Shown: piece by piece, positions 5,728 to 6,079 of the stretch
How positions within the stretch are numbered: the stretch's first letter is position 1
Layout of the letters: each line of letters starts with the position of its first letter
Origin: an uncultured Lachnospiraceae bacterium
GTDB taxonomy: Bacteria > Bacillota > Clostridia > Lachnospirales > Lachnospiraceae
Assembly: GCA_958426095.1 (NCBI GenBank)
Contig: CATZYB010000152.1
Coordinates: 1 to 6,079, forward strand
Length of the DNA stretch: 6,079 nt
Reading direction: 5' to 3'
The notes under the pieces: generated by a model
Told to the model about the DNA's origin: nothing
The model's database searches: none
What the model saw: only the letters and a program-made list of their open reading frames with translations
Program-made: the position numbers and the translations under genes

Positions 5728-5756
5728 TTGACAAAGAGGTATAAGTAGTATATGAT
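5728..5756 (+). promoter_or_regulatory. Strong sigma-A promoter of the rubrerythrin gene
   Basis: A perfect TTGACA (5728-5733), a 17-base spacer and TATGAT (5751-5756, one mismatch) predict a start near 5763, leaving a leader of about 65 bases. There is no convincing terminator between perR and this promoter; only a weak AATATTAAAATAT hairpin is seen at 5712-5724, so some readthrough from perR is possible. Confidence 0.8.
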
Positions 5757-5781
5757 AATGATATCAGTAATGATTACTGAT
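5753..5781 (+). promoter_or_regulatory. PerR/Fur-type operator: perfect 19-bp palindrome plus an overlapping degenerate box
   Basis: ATCAGTAATGATTACTGAT (5763-5781) is a perfect 9-1-9 inverted repeat centred on G5772, with the TAATnATTA core of Fur/PerR boxes. A second, less symmetric box, TGATAATGATATCAG (5753-5767), overlaps it and the -10 hexamer. A bound repressor would cover the -10 and the transcription start. The obvious candidate is the PerR-like protein encoded just upstream. The outer bases of the palindrome differ from the B. subtilis PerR and Fur consensus, so the assignment is inferred. Confidence 0.72.
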
Positions 5782-5826
5782 TTGAGAAATACACTATTAA
5801 AATTTATTTTATAAGGAGAGATTAAC

Positions 5827-6079
5827 ATGAAAAAATTTGTATGTACAGTATGTGGTTATGTTTATGAAGGCGAAGCTGCTCCGGAAGTCTGTCCAGTATG
5901 TAAAGCTCCAGCAAGCAAATTTAAAGAGCAGGCTGGTGAGATGGTTTGGGCTGCAGAACACGTTGTAGGTGTTGCTCAGGGCGCTCCGGAAGATATTATG
6001 GCAGATTTAAGAGCAAACTTTGAAGGCGAATGTACAGAAGTTGGTATGTACCTTGCTATGGCTCGCGTAGCTCACAGAG
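5827..6079 (+). CDS. rbr: Reverse rubrerythrin (rubredoxin domain first), 3' truncated by window edge
   Basis: The first 84 residues are visible. A rubredoxin-like domain comes first, with iron ligands C6, C9, C22 and C25 (VCTVCGY and VCPVCK), followed by the start of a ferritin-like diiron domain. That part contains LRANFEGECTEVGMYLAMAR (61-80), in which E68 aligns with the first diiron-ligand glutamate. The order rubredoxin then ferritin-like is that of clostridial reverse rubrerythrins, which act as NAD(P)H-linked peroxidases and help with oxygen and peroxide removal in the cytosol. AAGGAG at 5813-5818 lies eight bases before the ATG. Codon choice differs from the neighbours: of 14 alanines, ten are GCT and four GCA with no GCC or GCG, and no valine uses GTG, as expected for very strong expression. 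The strong promoter and palindromic operator upstream suggest PerR-controlled, peroxide-inducible expression. The full protein is normally about 180 residues. Confidence 0.88.
   Translation, partial: MKKFVCTVCGYVYEGEAAPEVCPVCKAPASKFKEQAGEMVWAAEHVVGVAQGAPEDIMADLRANFEGECTEVGMYLAMARVAHR

Overview
The window looks like a chromosomal segment of an anaerobic, fermentative Firmicute of the class Clostridia. A Lachnospiraceae or Ruminococcaceae-like gut organism is my best guess. The reasons are moderate GC content, strong AGGAGG ribosome binding sites, two oxygen-sensitive [FeFe]-hydrogenase paralogues, a PerR-type regulator and a clostridial reverse rubrerythrin. All recognised genes are on the + strand and almost all of the sequence is coding.

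Region 1 (1-558) is the C-terminal part of a Rad3/DinG-like superfamily 2 DNA helicase. The reading frame is broken by an in-frame TAA at 52-54, yet recognisable helicase sequence continues across the stop. It is either a genuine nonsense mutation, a split gene or a sequence error.

Region 2 (about 532-5265) is a four-gene hydrogen module: a stand-alone thioredoxin-like [2Fe-2S] ferredoxin (593-835), a putative H2-sensing [FeFe]-hydrogenase fused to a Fes cluster domain and a PAS domain (HydS, group C type, 835-2562), a PP2C/SpoIIE-type Ser/Thr phosphatase with an unassigned C-terminal domain (2559-3731), and a second [FeFe]-hydrogenase with an intact catalytic H-cluster pocket (group B type, 3757-5214). 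The first three genes overlap by 1 and 4 nt, which suggests translational coupling. The operon ends in a clear intrinsic terminator (5228-5265). A likely scheme is that HydS senses H2 or redox state through a modified H-cluster, relays it through Fes/PAS to the phosphatase, and the phosphatase adjusts an unknown Ser/Thr-phosphorylated target that controls H2 metabolism, possibly including the adjacent hydrogenase. The H-cluster maturases (HydE/F/G) are not in this window and must be encoded elsewhere.

Region 3 (about 5245-6079) is a peroxide-defence module: a PerR-like Fur-family repressor (5324-5719) with Fur/PerR-like boxes in its own promoter, followed by a strong promoter overlapped by a perfect 19-bp palindrome and the start of a reverse rubrerythrin (5827 to the window end, truncated). 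Protection from peroxide beside oxygen-sensitive hydrogenases makes physiological sense, but no PerR-like box was seen in front of the hydrogenase operon. No gene-free stretch exceeds about 110 bases.
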